A stretch of 64,000 nt of DNA from DSNY01 sp964539745 (lineage in GTDB: Bacteria; Pseudomonadota; Gammaproteobacteria; Burkholderiales; Burkholderiaceae_F), in contig CAZIJU010000006.1 in the NCBI GenBank assembly GCA_964539745.1, forward strand, positions 1-64,000. The letters run 5' to 3'. The position numbers were made by a program, and so were the translations under genes. How positions within the stretch are numbered: position 1 is the first letter of the stretch; each line of letters starts with the position of its first letter. Positions 34,744 through 43,027 of the stretch are shown one piece after another. Under the pieces are notes generated by a model. The model ran no database searches. It was not told the DNA's origin and saw only the letters and a list, made by a program, of their open reading frames with translations.

Positions 34744-35870
34744 CGGACGAAGTACTGGCCTTCACGAGATCTGACGCGCTGACGATGGGCGTCGAGCTGG
34801 AGCTGCAGCTGATCGATCGGCGCACCGGCGATCTGACGCGCGGCGCCTCCGACCTGATCCACCTGGTCGAGCGCAAGCCGTACCCCGGCGACATCAAGCC
34901 CGAGATCACCGAAAGCATGATCGAGATCTCGACCAAGGTGCATCGCGAGTTCGGATCGCTGCGCGACGAGCTGCGCGCGATGCGCGACGTGCTGGTGCAG
35001 GCGGCGGACCGGCTCGATCTGGCGATCGCCGGTGGGGGCGCCCATCCGTTCCAGCGCTGGCACGAGCGACAGATCTTCGATCGGCCGCGGTTTCGCCATG
35101 TCGCCGGTCTGTATGGCTATCTGGCGAAGCAGTTCACCGTGTTCGGCCAGCACGTGCACATCGGCTGCGCAAGCGGCGACGCCGCGATGTCGCTGCTGCA
35201 CGGCCTCGCGCGTTACGTGCCGCATTTCATCGCGCTGGCGGCGTGCAGCCCCTACTACCAGGGGGTGGACACCGCCTTCGACTGCTCGCGGCTGAACACG
35301 GTTTTCGCGTTCCCGCTGTCGGGCCGCGCGCCGTTCGTTACCGACTGGGCCGGCTTCGAGGCGTACTTCGCGAAGATGAAACGGCTCGGTGTGGTCGAAA
35401 GCATGAAGGACTTCTACTGGGACATCCGGCCGAAGCCGGAATACGGAACGATCGAGATCCGTGTTTTCGACACGCCGCTGACGGTCGATCGCGCGGCGGA
35501 ACTGGCCGGCTATCTGCAGGCCGTATGCGCGATGCTGCTCGACGCCGGCGCGCGGCCCGAATCCGAGGACATCTACCTCGCCTATAGCTACAACCGCTTC
35601 CAGGCATGCCGCTTCGGGCTCGAGGCGCAGTTGATCGACGTCGCCTCGGCCGCGGCGGTTCCGCTGCACCGTGACGTGCTCGACACCGTCGAGCGCTGCC
35701 GGCCGTACGCGCAGCGGCTCGCGTGCGCCGAGGCGCTCGACGCGATCGAGGCGCTCGTGCGCGCGCACGGCAACCACGCGCGCTGGCAGCGCGAGACCTA
35801 CCAGCAATCGGGTTCGCTCGCGGAGGTCGTGTTGCGCAGCGCGGCGCTGTGGTCGGCCCGCGGGGTGTGA
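34740..35870 (+). CDS. YbdK-family carboxylate-amine ligase
   Basis: A 376-aa member of the glutamate-cysteine ligase type 2 (GCS2) superfamily: GVELELQLIDRRTGDLT, ITESMIEISTKVHREF, GGGAHPFQRWHE, FGQHVHIGCASGDAAM, and EYGTIEIRVFDTPLTVDR. YbdK has weak glutamate-cysteine ligase activity in vitro; its real substrate is unknown. The GTG start sits in the antiporter stop codon, so both are probably translated together. Confidence 0.9.
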   Translation: MTDEVLAFTRSDALTMGVELELQLIDRRTGDLTRGASDLIHLVERKPYPGDIKPEITESMIEISTKVHREFGSLRDELRAMRDVLVQAADRLDLAIAGGGAHPFQRWHERQIFDRPRFRHVAGLYGYLAKQFTVFGQHVHIGCASGDAAMSLLHGLARYVPHFIALAACSPYYQGVDTAFDCSRLNTVFAFPLSGRAPFVTDWAGFEAYFAKMKRLGVVESMKDFYWDIRPKPEYGTIEIRVFDTPLTVDRAAELAGYLQAVCAMLLDAGARPESEDIYLAYSYNRFQACRFGLEAQLIDVASAAAVPLHRDVLDTVERCRPYAQRLACAEALDAIEALVRAHGNHARWQRETYQQSGSLAEVVLRSAALWSARGV

Positions 35871-36035
35871 TCGAGGATCCCTTTCGTCGAACGGGCCGAG
35901 CGCTGCGCAAAGGGTCGACGAACCATCTGCGGCAAGGCATCGCCCTTCGCTCGCTCGCGAGGGGCGAAAGTGGGCGAACGCGACTTCGATGCGCGCGCGT
36001 GCCCGTCGGCCGCCCGCCCGCAACGGGGCAGGTGG
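35871..36035. other. convergent intergenic region with inverted repeat
   Basis: Between ybdK-like (+) and the phosphatase (-). Contains TTCGTCGA (35883-35890) and its complement TCGACGAA (35915-35922), and a second GC-rich imperfect hairpin (about 35940-35966). No T-run. Possibly a transcript-end structure for both genes. Confidence 0.4.
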
Positions 36036-36854
36036 TCAACCCGCGCCGCGCAGCACGGCCAGCACTTGGTCGTGCAACGGGCCCGCGGTGGCGATCAGCG
36101 AGGGCCGCGCGAGCGGGTCGCCACCGTCCCAGCCGGTCACGCGTCCGCCCGCGCCCTCGACCACCGGAACGATCGCCGCGACGTCCCAGTAGGCGAGCGA
36201 CGGGTCGAGCATCACGTCGGCGGCGCCAGTGGCCAGCGCGAAGTAGCCGAAGCAATCGCCCCACGTGCGATACAGCTTTGCGCGTCGTACCAGCGCCTCG
36301 ACCGCGGGGCCACCGGACTGCTTGCCGGTGGACCAGTGCGTGGTCGCGAGCACCGTCGCGTCTTCGAGCCGTGCGCACGAACGCACGCGAACGACGCGTT
36401 CGGTCCCGTCGGCGCGATACAGCCGGCACTCGCGGTCGCGGCCGATCAGCGCAACGCCGGCCGCGGGGTGCGCGATCGCGCCGAGCAGCGGCCGGAAGCC
36501 GGCGCCGTCGTCGCGTTCGAGCGCGATCAGCGTGCCGAACAGGAAGCAGTTGGTGATGAACGCGCGCGTGCCGTCGACGGGATCGAGCACCCAACGATAG
36601 CGCGCACCGTGCTTGACGCCGAACTCCTCGCCGAGGATGCCGTGGTCCGGATAGCGCCGCTCGATCAGCGTGCGCATCGCCTCCTCGGCGCCGCGGTCGG
36701 CGCGCGTGACGGGCGAGGCGTCGCTCTTGATGTCGACCGCGGTGCCGCTTAGAAACAGCGGGCCGATCACGCCGAACGCGCAGCCGATCAGCTCGTGGAC
36801 GAATGGAACGAACTCGCGCAGCTCGGCGGCTGCGACGGGAGCGGTATAGGTCAC
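36036..36854 (-). CDS. inositol-monophosphatase-family phosphatase (HisN-like)
   Basis: A 272-aa Li-sensitive metallophosphatase: metal ligands in GEEFG (75-79) and DPVDGTRAFI (91-100), and the C-terminal AYWDVAAIVPVVEGAGGRVTGWDG. TNCFLFGTLIAL after the motif is closer to histidinol-phosphatases (HisN) than to SuhB. No his genes are near, so the substrate is not settled. No ATG is available; GTG 36854 is the best start. It stands 68 bp from the PhnZ-like gene, same strand, and could be the last gene of that arm. Confidence 0.85.
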   Translation of the reverse strand: MTYTAPVAAAELREFVPFVHELIGCAFGVIGPLFLSGTAVDIKSDASPVTRADRGAEEAMRTLIERRYPDHGILGEEFGVKHGARYRWVLDPVDGTRAFITNCFLFGTLIALERDDGAGFRPLLGAIAHPAAGVALIGRDRECRLYRADGTERVVRVRSCARLEDATVLATTHWSTGKQSGGPAVEALVRRAKLYRTWGDCFGYFALATGAADVMLDPSLAYWDVAAIVPVVEGAGGRVTGWDGGDPLARPSLIATAGPLHDQVLAVLRGAG

Positions 36855-36922
36855 TGGATGCGCGGCTGGATGAGCTGTCGCGATGTTAAGCGAGCGCGCG
36901 GCGCTGCGCGCGCCGGAGGCCG

Positions 36923-37489
36923 TCACCGTCGAGCGACGCGCGCGGCGATCGCCAGATAGTGCGACAAAGGCGGCGTGGCCGCACCTTCGACTTTCGCCAG
37001 ATCGTCCCAGCGCCGAAGCGCGACCGCATCTGGCGCGTACGGCTGCGCGATGAACGCGTTGGCTTGCGCCGCGGTGAAGACGCCGCCCTGCAGCTCGAGG
37101 CTGCGCTTCGAGTCCTCCGACAGCGCGGCCCAATACTCGGCGCCGGACAGCATGCCGTCGCCGTGCACGCACAGGTAGCGTTTTGCGTCGACGTGCAGCT
37201 TGATCGGCTGCAACACGTCGTCGGCGAACAGCCCGCGCAGGAACGGCAGCGCGACATACTGGTGCTTGTCGTCGATGCCGCGCAGCGTCGGCGTCTCGCC
37301 CAGGTCGTTGATCAGGTGGCCGAGGTCGTGCAGGAATGCCGCGGTAATCAGTGCGGCGTCGGCGCCGGCGCGTTCGGCCAGTTGCGCCGATTGCAGCGCG
37401 TGTTCGAGCTGCGTCACCGGCTCTCCGCTGTAAAGCCGGCCGCCCTTGGCCTCGAACAGGCGCGCGATGTCGTCGAGCGAAAGCGCCAT
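36923..37489 (-). CDS. PhnZ-like HD-domain phosphonate oxygenase
   Basis: A 188-aa HD-domain protein. By alignment from memory with PhnZ (mixed-valent diiron oxygenase cleaving the C-P bond of 2-amino-1-hydroxyethylphosphonate), the iron ligands correspond to His30, His54-Asp55 (FLHDLGH), His76, His99 and an Asp near 158. The substrate-site residues correspond to Tyr20, Glu23 and Lys103 (VDAKRYL). All are present. This family is also catalogued as the HD protein of phosphonate-degradation operons. It ends the minus-strand phosphonate arm, starting one base from the Na/Pi transporter stop. Its usual partner, an Fe/2-oxoglutarate hydroxylase, is not in this window. Confidence 0.85.
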   Translation of the reverse strand: MALSLDDIARLFEAKGGRLYSGEPVTQLEHALQSAQLAERAGADAALITAAFLHDLGHLINDLGETPTLRGIDDKHQYVALPFLRGLFADDVLQPIKLHVDAKRYLCVHGDGMLSGAEYWAALSEDSKRSLELQGGVFTAAQANAFIAQPYAPDAVALRRWDDLAKVEGAATPPLSHYLAIAARVARR

Positions 37490-39169
37490 CTACGCGTGGC
37501 GTTCGTCGTGCTTGAACAGCAGCGGCTGCTCGGCGCCGAGCACGCGCGTCTTCGACAGCACGCCGGCGGACTCGAGGATCGGGTAAGCGACCGAGCAGAA
37601 CAGCGAGTTGATGCGCTTGAAGTCCGCCAGCAGGTCCAGGTGCAGCGAACTGGTCTCGATCGACTGCGGCGTGTTGCCGGAAAGCCGCTGCAGGTGGCTG
37701 TCGGCATAGCGCATCTCCAGCTCGCGGAACGCGACCTTCTCCGCCATCAGCTGCTGCGCCGACTTGAAGTCGCCGTTCAGGAACACCGCGATCGCCAGCT
37801 TCAGGTTCGCCAGCAGCCGCGCGTGCAGGTGCTCGATCTCCTGCATGCCGGCGTCGGAGAACGACAGCCCGAGCTGGATCTTGCGCTCGGCGATGTCGAT
37901 CAGCACACGCTCGATGATGTCGCCGGCGTGCTCCATGTTGATCGTGAACTGGATGATGTCGGTCCAGCGCTTGGATTCGCGCTCCTCGAGCGCCTCGCGG
38001 CTCACCTGCGCCAGATACAGCTTGATCGCGGTGTACAGCCGGTCGATCTCGTCGTCGCGCTTGCGAAGCGATTCGGCGAGCTGGAAATCGTTGGTCTTCA
38101 GCACCGTCAGCAGGCCGGTCAGCATGTCCTGCACGATGTCGGCGAGCCGGATCGCCTCGCGTGCGGCGCAGCCGATCGCCAGCGCCGGCGTGGCGAGCGC
38201 AGTCGCGTCGAGATGGCGCGGCGTGCCGGGCGTTTCCTTCGCGGCCTCGGCCGGCACCCACGCCTCGACCAGCCGCGCGATCTTCGACACCAGCGGCAGG
38301 AACAGCAGCGCCACGACGAGATTGAACGCCAGATGCATGTTGACGACCATGCGCTGCGGCGTCGGGTCGAGCGCGGCAAGCCACTGCACCGCGAACGGCA
38401 GCAGCGGCAGCGCGATCAGGCAGCCCACCCCTTTAAACAGGAAGTTGCCGAGCGGCACGCGGCGCGTCAGCGGATCGGACTTCAGCGTGGTCAGCACCAC
38501 GAGCAGCCCGCTGCCGAGGTTGGCGCCGACGACGATCGCCAGCGCGACCTGCACGGGAATCACGTGCGACGCCGTCAGCGCGGCGGTCAACAGCACGACC
38601 GCGAGGCTCGAGTAGCACGCGATCGCGAAAAGCGCGCCGATCAGCATGTCGAACAGCATGTCGCCCGAGAGCTGCGAGAACAGCACCTTGACGCCGGTCG
38701 CATGCGTCAGCGGCGCGGTCGCCTGCACGATCAGTTGCAGCGCCAGGATCATCACGCCGAGCCCGAGCACGATCTTGCCGATCTGGCCGGCGCGCTCGTT
38801 CTTCTTCGACAGGTACACGATCACGCCCGCGGCGACGAGCAGCGGCGCAAGCCACGCGAGGTTCAGCGAAAACACCTGCACCATCAGCGCGGTGCCGACG
38901 TCCGCACCCAGCATGACCGCCAGCGCCGCGGCCGTGGCGATCACGCCTTGGCCGACGAAGGTCGAGGTCAGCAGTGCGGTCGCCGTCGAACTCTGCAGCA
39001 GCCCGGTGACGCCGATTCCGGCGAGGAAGGCGGTCGCGCGCCGTCCGACGCTGCGCCGCAGGACCTGCCGCAGGTTCGCGCCGGCCACGCGCAGCACGCC
39101 GGTGCGCACGATGTGCGTTCCCCAGACGAGCAGGGCGATCGCGGCGATCAGGTTCAGTAGCGTTTGCAT
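37490..39169 (-). CDS. Na/Pi cotransporter family protein with PhoU-like domain
   Basis: A 559-aa protein: a NptA/PF02690 membrane half with the paired motifs GLLQSSTATALLTS (about 57-70) and GANLGSGLLVVLTTLK, then a cytosolic PhoU-like helical domain (about 340-559). It would move phosphate, probably into the cell or to balance Pi released by phosphonate cleavage. It adjoins the PhnZ-like gene without a gap and follows phnY by 91 bp, so it belongs to the phosphonate arm. Start ATG 39169 (MQTLLNLIAA). Confidence 0.88.
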   Translation of the reverse strand: MQTLLNLIAAIALLVWGTHIVRTGVLRVAGANLRQVLRRSVGRRATAFLAGIGVTGLLQSSTATALLTSTFVGQGVIATAAALAVMLGADVGTALMVQVFSLNLAWLAPLLVAAGVIVYLSKKNERAGQIGKIVLGLGVMILALQLIVQATAPLTHATGVKVLFSQLSGDMLFDMLIGALFAIACYSSLAVVLLTAALTASHVIPVQVALAIVVGANLGSGLLVVLTTLKSDPLTRRVPLGNFLFKGVGCLIALPLLPFAVQWLAALDPTPQRMVVNMHLAFNLVVALLFLPLVSKIARLVEAWVPAEAAKETPGTPRHLDATALATPALAIGCAAREAIRLADIVQDMLTGLLTVLKTNDFQLAESLRKRDDEIDRLYTAIKLYLAQVSREALEERESKRWTDIIQFTINMEHAGDIIERVLIDIAERKIQLGLSFSDAGMQEIEHLHARLLANLKLAIAVFLNGDFKSAQQLMAEKVAFRELEMRYADSHLQRLSGNTPQSIETSSLHLDLLADFKRINSLFCSVAYPILESAGVLSKTRVLGAEQPLLFKHDERHA

Positions 39170-39260
39170 CTGTCGTGGACGTCCATCGTCCTGCGGTTCC
39201 ACTGCCTCGACGATTCGTCGCGCGTGCGGCCGGGTTGCCGCTCGTCGCGCGGATCGGGTG

Positions 39261-40700
39261 TCAGAACGGGATCGAGTAAGTCTTCGTGTTGGTGAACGAT
39301 TTCATCGCCTCCAGCACGCCTTCCTTGTACCCCAGACCGCTGTCCTTGATCCCTCCAAAAGGCGTCAATTCGAGCCGGTATCCAGGGACCTCGCGAACGT
39401 TGACGGTGCCGACGTGCAGCTCCTGCACGAAGCGGGTCACGTAGTCGAGGCGGTTCGTGCATATCGCGGAAGACAGCCCGTAGGCCGTGGAGTTCGCGAT
39501 CGCGATCGCTTCGTCGATGTCGGCGAAACGGATGATCGGCGATACCGGGCCGAACGTCTCGGTTTTCACGACGCGCATCTCGGGCGACACGCGGTCGATC
39601 ACGGTCGGCGCGTACAGCGCGCCGCGCCGCACGTGGCCGGCGAGCAGCTTCGCGCCTTGCGCGATCGCCTCGTCGACGCGTGCTTCGAACTCGCGGGCGG
39701 CCGCCTCGTCGATCACCGTGCCCATGTCGGTGGCGGGGTCGAGCGGATCGCCGTACTTCACGGCCTTCGTGTTCTCCACCAGCCGCTCGACGAACCCGTC
39801 GGCGACGCGCTCGTGCACGAGGATCCGCTTGACCGCCGTGCAGCGCTGACCGGAGTTCCTGTAGGAGCCTGTGGCGGCGAGCGCGGCGGCCTCGTCCAGA
39901 TCGGCGTCCTCCATCACGATCAGCGGGTCGTTGCCGCCGAGCTCCAGCACCTGCCGCTTGTAGACCGCGCGCGCGGCGATGTGCTTGCCGACCGCCACGC
40001 CGCCGGTGAACGTGACGAGGTCGACGTCGGGACTGGTCAGCAGTTCGTCGGCGATCTCCTTGGGGTCGCCGGTGACGACCGACAGCATCTCAGGCGGCAG
40101 CCCCGCCTCGTACAGCACGTCGGCGAGCACGAGCGCGGCGAGCGGCGTCTTCTCGCTCGGTTTCACCACGATCCGGTTGTTGGTCGCGACAGCCGGCGCG
40201 ACCTTGTGGATCACCTGGTTCAGCGGGTGGTTGAACGGCGTGATGGCGCTGATCGCGCCGAGCAGCGGCTCGCGCAGCGTGTAGACCTTGCGGTGCTTTC
40301 CGTGCGCCGTCAGATCGCAGGAAAAAATCTGGCCGTCATCGACCAGCGACTGGTTGGCCGCGAACAGCAGCACGTCGGAGGCGCGGCCGACCTCGTACAG
40401 CGTGTCCTTCAGACACAGCCCTGATTCGAGCGTGATCAGCCGCGCGATCTCGTCGCGCCGTGCGGCGATCAGCTCCGCCGCGCGCATCAGGATCCGGTAG
40501 CGGTCGTGGCGGGTCAACCTGCTGCGAAAGTTCCTTGCGATGCGCAGCGCTTCGCGGACCTGATCGACGGTGGCCAGCGGAACCGTCGCGACGACCTCGC
40601 CGGTGTACGGGTAGCGCACCTCGAAGCTGCCGCTGCCGGCGACCTTGCGCCCGGCGATGCGCAGCGACTCGTGCCTGACGGGTGCGATCGGCGCGTTCAT
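39261..40700 (-). CDS. phnY: phosphonoacetaldehyde dehydrogenase
   Basis: A 479-aa NAD(P)-dependent aldehyde dehydrogenase expected to oxidise phosphonoacetaldehyde to phosphonoacetate. General base Glu253 (LELGGNDP) and nucleophile Cys287 (SGQRCTAV) are intact. Three residues described for Sinorhizobium PhnY substrate binding have counterparts: Arg106 (VGRASD), His158 (PFNHPL) and Arg286 next to the catalytic Cys. Neighbouring phnA, GntR regulator and phnW support the assignment. Note that the name PhnY is also used for an unrelated hydroxylase partner of PhnZ. Confidence 0.9.
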   Translation of the reverse strand: MNAPIAPVRHESLRIAGRKVAGSGSFEVRYPYTGEVVATVPLATVDQVREALRIARNFRSRLTRHDRYRILMRAAELIAARRDEIARLITLESGLCLKDTLYEVGRASDVLLFAANQSLVDDGQIFSCDLTAHGKHRKVYTLREPLLGAISAITPFNHPLNQVIHKVAPAVATNNRIVVKPSEKTPLAALVLADVLYEAGLPPEMLSVVTGDPKEIADELLTSPDVDLVTFTGGVAVGKHIAARAVYKRQVLELGGNDPLIVMEDADLDEAAALAATGSYRNSGQRCTAVKRILVHERVADGFVERLVENTKAVKYGDPLDPATDMGTVIDEAAAREFEARVDEAIAQGAKLLAGHVRRGALYAPTVIDRVSPEMRVVKTETFGPVSPIIRFADIDEAIAIANSTAYGLSSAICTNRLDYVTRFVQELHVGTVNVREVPGYRLELTPFGGIKDSGLGYKEGVLEAMKSFTNTKTYSIPF

Positions 40701-40803
40701 GGCGCTTGGCCCGGCCGCAGCGGCACGCGAAACGCCGCGGCGAAGGCGGACTCGGCGCCCGGTGCGCCCGTCGGATCGGTGATGGAAGACGTCATTTCCT
40801 CTT

Positions 40804-42015
40804 CTACTGCGCGTGGTTCAGCGCAAGGTCGAACGCGTCGAAGTTGCGCCACCTGCGGCTGCTGTCCAATCCAGGCACGCGCCGGTTGACGACGAGCGGA
40901 ACGCGCTGCTCGGAGATGCCGCCGTGCGAGCGCAGCGGCCGTTCGAGCTGCGACAGATCGTGGCGCGACACCGACGTGCCCAGCACGAAGCTGCGCTCGG
41001 CGACGACGATGAGGTCGCCGATGCGATCGGCCGGCAGCTCGAAGCGAAGCGCGGCTTCATCGCGCGCAGCGACGAGCTCGATGCCGCGGATGTCGCGCAG
41101 CCGCATCATCGTGGCGCGGGCGGTGTCGGGGGGGAGATACAGCGTCGCGAACGAGCCGAGCGCGCCGTGGTGCACGACGTACGGGTCGGTGATCGGCAGG
41201 ATCACGCGTGCGCGGCCCGCACCGAGCCAGCCGTCGAGCAGGTCCTGCAGGTAGATCACGTTCGGGCTGGCGTCGAGTTTGGTCTTGGCGTTCATTCCGT
41301 GGTCGGCCGTCAGCGCGACCACCGCGCCCAACGCGTCGAGCCTGGCCAGATACCGGTCCATCATCGCGTAGAAGCGGTTCGCCTCGGGATCGCCCGGCGC
41401 GTGCTTGTGCTGGACGTAGTCGGTCGTCGACAGGTACAGCACGTCGGGCCGACGCGTTTCGAGCAGCTTCACGCCGGCGGCGAACACGAATTCCGACAGT
41501 TCGGCGCTGTAGACCGACGGCACCGGCATGCCCACCAGCGGCAGCACGCCGTCGATGCCGTGCTCGGCGACCGTCGCCTGGTCGGCCTTTTCCGACGAGA
41601 AGCAGATGCCGCGCATTCCGTGACCGAGCAGCTTGCGCAGCTTGTCCTTGGCCGTGACGACCGCGACCGAGCGGCCGGCGTCGGCCAGCCGCGCGAGCAG
41701 CGTCGGCGCGCGCAGCCACTTCGGGTCGTTCATCATCACTTCGCTGCCGGTCGACGTGTCGTACAGATAGTTGCCGCAGATGCCGTGCACCGAAGGCGGC
41801 GCTCCGGTGACGATCGACAGGTTGTTCGGGTTCGTGAAGCTCGGCACGACGCAATCGGCGACGAGCGCCGTGCCTTCGGCGAGCCAGCGCTTCATCGTCG
41901 GCATCCGCCCGGCGGCGACCGCCTGCGCGATGTAGTCGGGCTCGCAGCCGTCCACGCAGATCACGACGGTCGGCTGTTTCGGCATCGCATAGTGCCGGCC
42001 GTTGACTTGCAGCAT
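40804..42015 (-). CDS. phnA: phosphonoacetate hydrolase
   Basis: A 403-aa alkaline-phosphatase-superfamily enzyme that hydrolyses phosphonoacetate to acetate and phosphate using two zinc ions. Asp22 in CVDGCEPDY and the nucleophile Thr61 in SFTNPNNLSIVTG match the family; VHGICGN and ALTADHGMNAKT supply further metal ligands. It starts 3 bp from the GntR stop and is 103 bp from phnY. ATG 42015 or the internal ATG (MPKQPTV) at 41985. Confidence 0.93.
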   Translation of the reverse strand: MLQVNGRHYAMPKQPTVVICVDGCEPDYIAQAVAAGRMPTMKRWLAEGTALVADCVVPSFTNPNNLSIVTGAPPSVHGICGNYLYDTSTGSEVMMNDPKWLRAPTLLARLADAGRSVAVVTAKDKLRKLLGHGMRGICFSSEKADQATVAEHGIDGVLPLVGMPVPSVYSAELSEFVFAAGVKLLETRRPDVLYLSTTDYVQHKHAPGDPEANRFYAMMDRYLARLDALGAVVALTADHGMNAKTKLDASPNVIYLQDLLDGWLGAGRARVILPITDPYVVHHGALGSFATLYLPPDTARATMMRLRDIRGIELVAARDEAALRFELPADRIGDLIVVAERSFVLGTSVSRHDLSQLERPLRSHGGISEQRVPLVVNRRVPGLDSSRRWRNFDAFDLALNHAQ

Positions 42016-42018
42016 CGT

Positions 42019-42741
42019 CTAGCCCTTTCGTCCGGCGCGCGCCCGTGCCGGGGCGGAGTGCACCGCCTCGCCCTTGAGCATGCGCTCCTTGCTTTCGATC
42101 ACGTGCTCGTACATCGCGCGGCCGGCGGCTTCGGCGTCGCCCGAGGCGATCGCCTTCAGGATCTGCCGGTGTTCGGCGACGGAGTGCGGCAGCGCGCCGC
42201 GGTCGTTGAGGTTGCGGCGGCGGAACAGCGCGAGTTCCTTGACCAGCTTGCGGTAGATCGCCGCGAGCTTGCGGTTGCCGGCGAACTCGACGAGCGCGTC
42301 GTGGAACTGCAGGTTCAGCAGGTGGTAGGCGTCGGCGTCGCCGGCTTTCGCCGCCGCCTCCATGCGGTCGACGAGCGCGCGCGCCTTCTTCAACTGCTCG
42401 GCCGTGATCGACGTTGCGAGCCTGCGGCCGATCAGTTCGTCCATCGCGGCGCGCAGGTCGTAGATCTCGACCGCCTCATCGAGCGGGATGTCGCGCACGA
42501 AGACGCCGCGGTTCTTTTCCTGCCGCACGAGGCCCGCCTCCTCGAGCATGCGGAAGGCCTCGCGGATCGGCCCGCGCGAAATGCCGAGCCGCTCGGACAG
42601 CCACGCTTCGGTGAGCTTGGCGCCGGGCGCGATTTCGCCGGCGAGGATCATGCGTTCGATTTCCTGCTGCGCCGCGTTCGCGAGCGACGCGGTGCGCAGC
42701 AGCGCGATCGTCGGATGCGGGATCACCTGGGAGTCGGGCAT
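42019..42741 (-). CDS. GntR/FCD-family regulator of the phosphonate island
   Basis: A 240-aa FadR-type regulator: winged helix at about 20-90 (EIERMILAGEIAPGAKL, SERLGISRGPIREAFRMLEEAGLV), then an all-helical FCD effector domain with the metal-type ligands in HLLNLQFHDAL and SVAEHRQIL. The probable effector is a phosphonate intermediate. It heads the minus-strand arm and is divergent from the transporter arm; a perfect palindrome (42769-42780) 27 bp upstream of its start is the likely operator. Confidence 0.9.
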   Translation of the reverse strand: MPDSQVIPHPTIALLRTASLANAAQQEIERMILAGEIAPGAKLTEAWLSERLGISRGPIREAFRMLEEAGLVRQEKNRGVFVRDIPLDEAVEIYDLRAAMDELIGRRLATSITAEQLKKARALVDRMEAAAKAGDADAYHLLNLQFHDALVEFAGNRKLAAIYRKLVKELALFRRRNLNDRGALPHSVAEHRQILKAIASGDAEAAGRAMYEHVIESKERMLKGEAVHSAPARARAGRKG

Positions 42742-42768
42742 GCGGCGAGTCTATCGCCGTCCGGATGG

Positions 42769-42780
42769 ATTGTCGACAAT
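42769..42780. promoter_or_regulatory. GntR operator candidate
   Basis: ATTGTCGACAAT is a perfect 12-bp palindrome, with the TTGT-n-ACAA spacing typical of FCD/GntR sites. It lies between the divergent GntR gene and the transporter promoter, 13 bp upstream of the plus-strand -35 box. A second perfect palindrome, CGAAATTTCG, lies at 42800-42809 within the promoter spacer. Confidence 0.65.
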
Positions 42781-42793
42781 CTGCAAAAAACAA

Positions 42794-42823
42794 TTGACAC
42801 GAAATTTCGGCGCTGCGTAGACT
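42794..42823 (+). promoter_or_regulatory. sigma70-like promoter of the phosphonate transport operon
   Basis: TTGACA (42794-42799), a perfect -35, and tagact (42818-42823) as -10, separated by 18 bp. The spacer contains the palindrome CGAAATTTCG. The implied leader to ATG 43028 is about 200 nt and ends with a strong Shine-Dalgarno (ataggaggc). This is the only consensus-quality sigma70 promoter I noted in the window. Confidence 0.7.
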
Positions 42824-43027
42824 GGCCCGCCATAAGAGATGCCCAAGGCGAGATGCCGCAGGCACGGGCAGACGCGATCGCGCCGGCGCATGCGGCGGGG
42901 CTTCGCTGGGCCCCGGCGGTCACCGGTCGGTCACGCAGGAAGGTTAACTTCGCGGGTTGCCGCGGCTCGTCATGGGCGCGGTCGCATCGCGGGTTCCCCT
43001 CGGAATTCAGACGAATAGGAGGCGTTC

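Noticed and set aside
39261..40700. Aldehyde dehydrogenase as the Fe/2-oxoglutarate PhnY partner of PhnZ
   Set aside because: Same gene name but different family: this has the ALDH Glu/Cys catalytic pair and no HxD iron motif.
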